Shown here in pieces: positions 58,641 through 64,000 of a stretch of DNA of 64,000 nt. Made by a program: the position numbers and the translations under genes. The stretch spans positions 4,722,245-4,786,244 of the forward strand of contig CM054155.1 of assembly GCA_028751875.1 (NCBI GenBank). Direction: 5' to 3'. Position 1 is the stretch's first letter, and each line of letters begins with the position of its first letter. The DNA comes from Rapana venosa. Its lineage: Eukaryota; Mollusca; Gastropoda; Neogastropoda; Muricidae. The notes beneath the pieces were generated by a model that ran no database searches, had not been told where the DNA came from, and was given only the letters and a program-made list of their open reading frames with translations.

Positions 58641-59085
58641 AACATTTTACATGGAGCTATCAAGAGCACTATGCCCCGGCTTCTGATTGGCTGCTGCAAT
58701 CATGTGTCCGGAATCCGCCATCTTGGGTTTTTGTCTGCTAGGACAGAACGGCCTGCCTGTTTGATAGATGATAACTTTCCCCTTCTAGAGTTTCAGTTTC
58801 ACACCGTGGCAAGATTTGAACGTCAAGAAGTACTCTACAACTTGAACTTCAATCCGTGTCGCCGTGTTCTGTTGTCTGACGTCACACTGACATTTTTCAA
58901 GTAAAAGTCGTAAACTGGCTTACTTTATCACACTCTCAATATCAACTGAAGCATAGAAGTAGAGAGGTTCGAGTCACTGTTTATTAGCGGACGAAAAACC
59001 AAGAGGGCGGATTCCGGACACGTGATTGCAGCAGCCAATCAGAAGCCGGGGCATAGTGCTCTTGATAGCTCCATGTAAACATTTT
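58640..59085. mobile_element. 428 bp palindromic element with promoter-type arms and 9 bp TSD
   Basis: Arms 58649-58739 and 58986-59076 are inverted copies about 91 bp long with only a few differences. They start ACATGGAGCTATCAAGAG and end in its complement. AAACATTTT flanks both sides (58640-58648, 59077-59085). Each arm has, pointing inward, CTGATTGG (CCAAT box), TCCGGAAT (ETS) and CCGCCATCTTGG (YY1; altered to CCGCCCTCTTGG in the right arm). The right arm also has CACGTG. The 246 bp centre includes TGACGTCA (a CRE). Long arms with a 9 bp duplication suggest a Mutator-like non-autonomous transposon; the motifs suggest a promoter. Confidence 0.75.
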
Positions 59086-60825
59086 TCTGTCTCGCACTCT
59101 GATAGATAGATACTTCGTAACCCGGAACCTAACCCTTATATGTAACCTACTGGGCTAGGCCTAGTCCTAGGTCCTAAGGGAGATTATGCTAGCACAAAGT
59201 GGCTGCTACATGTAGGCCTATCATTGTATGTATACATCTACACATGCACACTCTAAACAGACAGCCATTAAATTCTTGACGCTCATTGATCGAGAAAATG
59301 GTCCTTGAAACGCTAGCCAGGTAAATTTTATTTTTACTTTTTTGTGGAAGATTTTGAAAAGCACTTTCTTCATCAAGGGATTTGTCAGTGAAGTGAAAAT
59401 TTGACGTTCCAGCATGAAATGTTGAACTTACTCGATGGAGAAGTCGCTAAAGTTACGGTAGTATTATATAGGCTACTATATAGTTGTTCCTTAGGCTAAC
59501 TTTATACAGTGGAGGTAGCCTAATGCTGCACACAGTAGGCTACAGCCTGGATCATAATGTATGGTGGGGGTTTCTTTTCATCCACATAAAGAGATGGGAT
59601 AATTTTATGATCGATGTTTTGTTCTTCTCTTCTATACTTCAGTCTTCAGGTGGAAATCCCAAATGATAGGCCTAATGGCGATACGCCATTGTGATTTTTA
59701 CGAGTGTGGTGTGTTAAACACTGAGTCTTACCACAACATGATAATAGTGATATATACTAATCTCACCAGGCTTTGCATAGGAAGAAAATAAAAACCAGTC
59801 AGTATTACTTTTGGGCCCTCATTTCTCTGTTTCTCAATGTGCATGTGAATTTTGAAGTCATTCATCACAAACTGCATGTATTGATCAGTGCAATGATTGC
59901 AATGATACTAATATAATATAAATTTATATGTTATGCTGTCCATATTATCCATACCAAAATTACCATAGAACCAAAAGGGCTTACTATTTAGTATTCCATG
60001 AAAGGTGGATTTTGGGGGTTTATTTTTGTGCAAAATGTTAACAGCACAGTTTACAAGTTGAACATGTTTTAAGTTGTTATCCATGGTGCATTTTACACAT
60101 AACCATGTTTAGTAATTTTCACTGAGGAAATTTCATTTTCTATTTCATACCACTTTAACCCTTCCACTGCTGGATATAATTATTGGCGCTCACAGGAATT
60201 GCACTTAAAACCAAGAATGTTTAGCAGTGGCTACCTTGTTCTGTTTTAGGGTTTTTACACGCTTATGATTAACACTAGATAGGTAAACCTATACATTTTT
60301 GGAAAGTAGAGACAATGTAGAATGTGATACAAAAAACAAAAAAGACATTACCTAGTATGTAGCAGGAGATATCCCACAAATTGTATTGAAAAAACTCCCT
60401 GACAGGTAAGCCACCTCACCCTCTACTTTTCATCAACTACACCCCTTTCATGGCAGAGACACAGAACAACAAGGCAAAGCAACATGTGTTAAAGGCATTA
60501 AAAGTGTGAAATAAGACTCCACTTCATTCAGCATCTTATGTTGGTCACTAGCCTATCACTTCCACAACTGACTCCTTTAGGGTGGTGTCAACAACATTCC
60601 TTTCCAGATCATCATCACTCCTAGTAACCCTAACCACACAAAGGACTGGAAGTTAGACACTTGAGGAACCCTACCAAGTGAAAAGGAGGCACTTTTCCCT
60701 AAAGTTACAATAATATGAACCTGATGTTGAACCTGACTTATGCAAGGCCAGGATCATGGCCCATCCCAGTCTACCAGGAAGCCACAATCGTGGCCCATCG
60801 CACTGTACAGGTTAAGTCAAGACAG
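59086..60825. other. Mostly unique DNA between the palindrome and a SINE; no coding exon seen
   Basis: Probably intergenic or first-intron DNA of the plus-strand gene. A minus-strand frame at 59415-59221 is unremarkable. TTAACCCTTCCACTGC at 60157 looks like one MITE end, but I could not find a partner. Confidence 0.4.
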
Positions 60826-61024
60826 ATTTTTCTGCTTGAAATTCGGGCTGCTCTCCCTGGGGAGAGCGCATCGCCACAAGAGCAACGCCACCCATTTTTG
60901 TTTTTTTTGGTCAGCAACTGTATTTGTTTCCCTATCAGAGTGGCTTTTTTCTAAGAATTTTGCCAGGGGCAACTCTCTTGTTGCCGTGGATTCTTTTACG
61001 TGCGCTGAAAATTTTGTGTAACAC

Positions 61025-61058
<34 letters not shown>

Positions 61059-61095
61059 TAACACCCAGACCACCACTTGTGGTCTAATGGATGGA
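60825..61095 (-). mobile_element. SINE type D, minus strand, headless
   Basis: CTGCTCTCCCTGGGGAGAGC, CCCTATCAGAGTGGCTTTTT, CTCTCTTGTTGCCGTGG, CCTCGGTTTATCGTCTCATC and ACCACCACTTGTGGTCTAAT are the reverse complement of the 49105-49505 body. It stops at ATGG, before the tRNA-like head. Confidence 0.82.
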
Positions 61096-62414
61096 AAATG
61101 GAGAAATGGTTGGGAATGTAGTCACATTGGAACCTGTATGATAATAATTTAATCAGAATACACAGTATGTCTCTTCACACTTTTTCCGTCAAAAGTATTA
61201 AGCAAATACTGAAAGTGAAATTTATAGACTTTACACTGTAGCCTAGTATGTGTCACTGTCTCTTTACCTCAGTAGCTGAGTAGGCCTACCTGTCTATTGA
61301 CTTGCAATTGTCCTGTGTTGACTCATGCCAATGACTATGAGGAAAGTACTTAATGAGAAAGACTTTTTTCATGAGATTTGTAAAAAAAAGAATTACCTGC
61401 TCATCCTGTTTACATCTGTTGGATTCTGATCCCTTCTAAACTTCTATGCATTTTCCATATCTATGAAAATGTTACATTTTTTCTTGCATTTGTGTCCAGT
61501 AAATTTCATCAGCAGAATTTAGAAAAACTTTGTTGAATATTAGTATTATTACTTTTGACTATGTCCTGACTGTAGGAGATGTGACTAGCCATACCCGTTT
61601 TCCACAGATGATGACAAGATTTAGTTGGACTATTGGTTACCATATTTTTGTAGAGCTCTCTGTTACACCTGTATTTTATCCTCGTTGACACTTGTCTCCA
61701 TTTGTACTGGTTAAACCAAAAGTTGTCAGTTCCCACTTGAAAAGTAAATTGTGTGCATTTTGTGGGCTGTCCTTATTTTTGTAGGCCTGTTAATCTAGTA
61801 TTATACAGATCTTGACTGTTGATTAACCTACATGATTACTGGATGCTCTCTCTTTCTGTTTAATTGACTGTATAAGTTCCTTAGAATTGAGAGTGTGGGT
61901 GATGATTGGTGGTCATGCCCTGGAGGGGAAGAGGGAGTGGAATGCTAAATTCACATGGTCTTGTTAATTCCTATTAAATCAGGTAGAACTCCCCCCCCCC
62001 CCCCCCCCCCCCTCCACACCCCATGCCCCCCACTATTTAAAATGAGAGCATTCACAACAGAAACATCTATAGCTTTTGGGCACAGGAATACCAAACGGCA
62101 CTGTCTTGTAAACCCTTACAGCCTTAGTCAAGTTAGTGTCTGCTGCATGACATTTCACAGGTTAATACTTTTTGTTGAAGGAAGAAGTGACAAGGTTGTC
62201 AACTGTAAAATCATTTCATCATTTCTTGTAGAGTAGGGGACTATAGACTTCAACAAAATAAAGAACAAATAGATCACTGTTCAGTGAAAGACTATGGAAA
62301 TGATATAAAACTTGGTTTATAATGTGCGTGCATGCGTGCATGTATTGATTTTTCTTTTGTGTTCTTCTTGTGTTCTTTTTTTTAACATGGTTTTGACATC
62401 ATTCTATTTTTCAG
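61095..62414 (+). other. Probable 5' UTR intron of the plus-strand gene
   Basis: It ends at a good acceptor (TTCTATTTTTCAG, 62402-62414). It contains a C run (61990-62011) and no repeat family or coding frame that I recognise. Confidence 0.45.
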
Positions 62415-64000
62415 GTTTGGAACAAAGTAGCTAGTTCATGCCAACAATATAACCCCTGAGCACTACACATCGGCTGACATCATGAGGAAAGATACCACTC
62501 TGAGCATCAACCCAGAATCTTCAGAGAAGGAAGATCATGGCAAGACCACAACACAAAATGCAAACAAACTTTTGAGCAGTGAGCAAGAAAACACTACTAA
62601 TATTATTAAAACAGAACCTACTGACATGGAGTTTGAGGGAATCACCAAAGCTGGCAACAGCGCCCAACAAAATAAGAACACTCTTTCAAGAAACCTTGTG
62701 AAAAGAGCTGCCATCAAAACAGAACCCTTGGATGAGGAGTATGAAAAGAGGATGGGAGCAAACAAGCTGTCACTAGATAGGGGAACTGCTGCTGTCAGAC
62801 CAGAGCCTGTGAATAATGCAGAGAAGGAATCAAGAAAAGCAAAACAAGAACAAAAGGGATATAAGGGACAGGCTAAACAGCCGCAGAGAGAAGAGACCGT
62901 GATTAAATTTGAAGTTGATGAAGACATGGATGGCACCAGAGAAAGTGATAAACAGAATAGCACAGCAATATGGCAGCAGGGCAACAACTGGAATAGACTG
63001 TCAAATGCTGTGGTCCGCCTTGAACGTCTAGATGATGAGTTAGTGTCTGCTTTGATGCCTGCTGACAGCACTGCTGATGACGCTGAAGTGAAAACTGAAC
63101 CTGTTTTCTTTGAGGAGAATTTCTGCCAGAGTTCGGACTCTAACTCTGAAAATGCTCTTAAGAATAAAAGGAAACATGGAGAAGATGGCAATAAAGGCAG
63201 CAGTAAGAAAAAGAGGAAAGAAGTGGAGTTGATCCAGAGGAATGATACTTGTGAGGGTACAGTTTGGGTGAACACTTCTTATGGTGAAGCCCTCCGCTGT
63301 TTGCCTGTCCACCGCTCAGCTGTGCAGGACTTGAACTCTGAACTCCCTAATGCTGCTAGCAGAGCTGCCATGTTAAAAAAGATTCAGGATGCTGCATATG
63401 GTAGCTCTTTTCCTAAATTTTCTGGCTATGTTCCATCTGGTCGCACTGGAAAACGTAAACCACGAAAAACTTTTGTGCCTCAATATCAACAAGTGCCACT
63501 TCGCTTATGTGACATGAAGAAAAAGAAGAAACCTGTCAAGAAGGCCACACACAAAAGTGAAAAGAAAGGCGATTACTATTCCAGTGAAGATGATGTGAGC
63601 TCAACAACAAATTCCTCAGGAGGTGAAGATGATACAGTGATTAGTTCAGAATACTTAGAGTATGCTGGCAGCGATAACCCTCAACTGAATTCACAGCTCA
63701 TCTTAGTCCTTCCTGAAGAGTTGCTGTCAGACCGCACTGAGGTTCCACATTCACACCATGAAACTACTGTCCAGGAATGTCCTGGTGAAGATGGGGAGGG
63801 AGCAACCTCGTCACCCAAATCCTCTGAGACACAGAGCAGTGATAGCAATAACGGTACAGTTGTGATTGACAAGAAGACTGGTTCTGATGGTAACCCACTG
63901 GAAGAAAGTAAGCAGTGCCATTTGAAGGCTGTGTCTGTACAGAGTGTGGTGTATCCTCACTGCAACTGTATCTTTTCCTCTTGGTTTGAAAGGGAAGAGG
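62415..64000 (+). CDS. Lysine-rich, probably nuclear protein with four sumoylation sites; first coding exon, cut by window end
   Basis: The exon starts after the acceptor at 62413-62414. The 5' UTR has a stop (TAG, 62428-62430) and the first ATG is at 62482 (MRKDTTLSINPESSEKEDHG). The frame stays open to 64000: 506 codons, incomplete. Sumoylation consensus (hydrophobic-K-x-E) occurs at K43 (IKTE), K79 (IKTE), K142 (IKFE) and K204 (VKTE). Basic clusters like nuclear signals are KRKHGEDGNKGSSKKKRK (229-246) and KKKKKPVKK further on. Acidic serine stretches (YYSSEDDVSS) follow. No domain is recognised; the last residues (YPHCNCIFSSWFEREE) could open a zinc-binding region. A chromatin or transcription role is inferred only from composition. 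Confidence 0.8.

Noticed and set aside
58671..58904. 77-codon frame inside the palindromic element
   Set aside because: It begins within the inverted arm, has no family resemblance, and is explained by the arm and spacer.
60157..60180. TTAACCCTTCCACTGC, like one end of a TTAA-type MITE
   Set aside because: I found no inverted partner with TTAA within the following kilobase.

Overview
This is eukaryotic, retroposon-rich DNA, most likely from a mollusc and probably a gastropod. I infer that from several tRNA-headed SINE types and an RTE-like LINE whose layout I recognise from mollusc genomes; no marker gene proves it. Most of the window is introns, intergenic DNA, transposable-element remnants, minisatellites and CA/GT/GA microsatellites. 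There is a 500-base run of N at 11881-12380. Roughly 1-1150, 4100-9000 and 46980-47900 look like low-quality consensus, with wrong homopolymer lengths that break otherwise recognisable repeats.

Two host genes can be supported. The first runs on the minus strand from about 40717 down to 19080. It has five coding exons with consistent splice sites and phases (40485-37130, 34213-34031, 30501-30283, 26894-26716, 22266-19080) and would encode about 2374 residues if one missing base in a coding minisatellite is counted. It carries several SUMO-interaction motifs (hydrophobic VVDL/IVDL/LLLL cores followed by acidic serine-rich tails) at both ends of a large helical-looking core. I do not recognise the family. 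The second gene is on the plus strand: its first coding exon starts at 62415 (ATG 62482) and stays open to the window edge, giving 506 residues of a lysine-rich, probably nuclear protein with four sumoylation consensus sites. The genes are divergently arranged, about 22 kb apart. Both first coding exons follow an apparent 3' splice site in the 5' UTR, so their promoters should lie between them.

Between them, at 58649-59076, is a 428 bp palindromic element. Its two arms of about 90 bp are nearly identical and each holds CCAAT, ETS and YY1-like or E-box motifs; it is flanked by a perfect 9 bp direct repeat. It is either a Mutator-like fold-back transposon carrying promoter modules or a duplicated, inverted promoter.

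Layout: 1-13 kb is LINE/SINE debris and low-quality sequence, including one nearly full-length LINE (about 4930-8330) and the gap. 13-19 kb holds SINEs and microsatellites. 19-40.7 kb is the SIM-rich gene, whose introns hold a 2 kb CA-rich satellite split by a hAT-like element (24993-26515), a minisatellite hit by a LINE, a SINE and a TTAA-type MITE (26925-28320), an RNase H-bearing LINE, and a defective piggyBac element (31697-33645) with a 51 bp LINE inside it. 41-57 kb is microsatellites and LINE fragments, including a LINE with a 19 bp target-site duplication (46628-48868) and two minus-strand LINEs (51785-53095 and 53145-54998). 57-62.4 kb is mostly unique sequence holding the palindromic element and one SINE, followed by the second gene.
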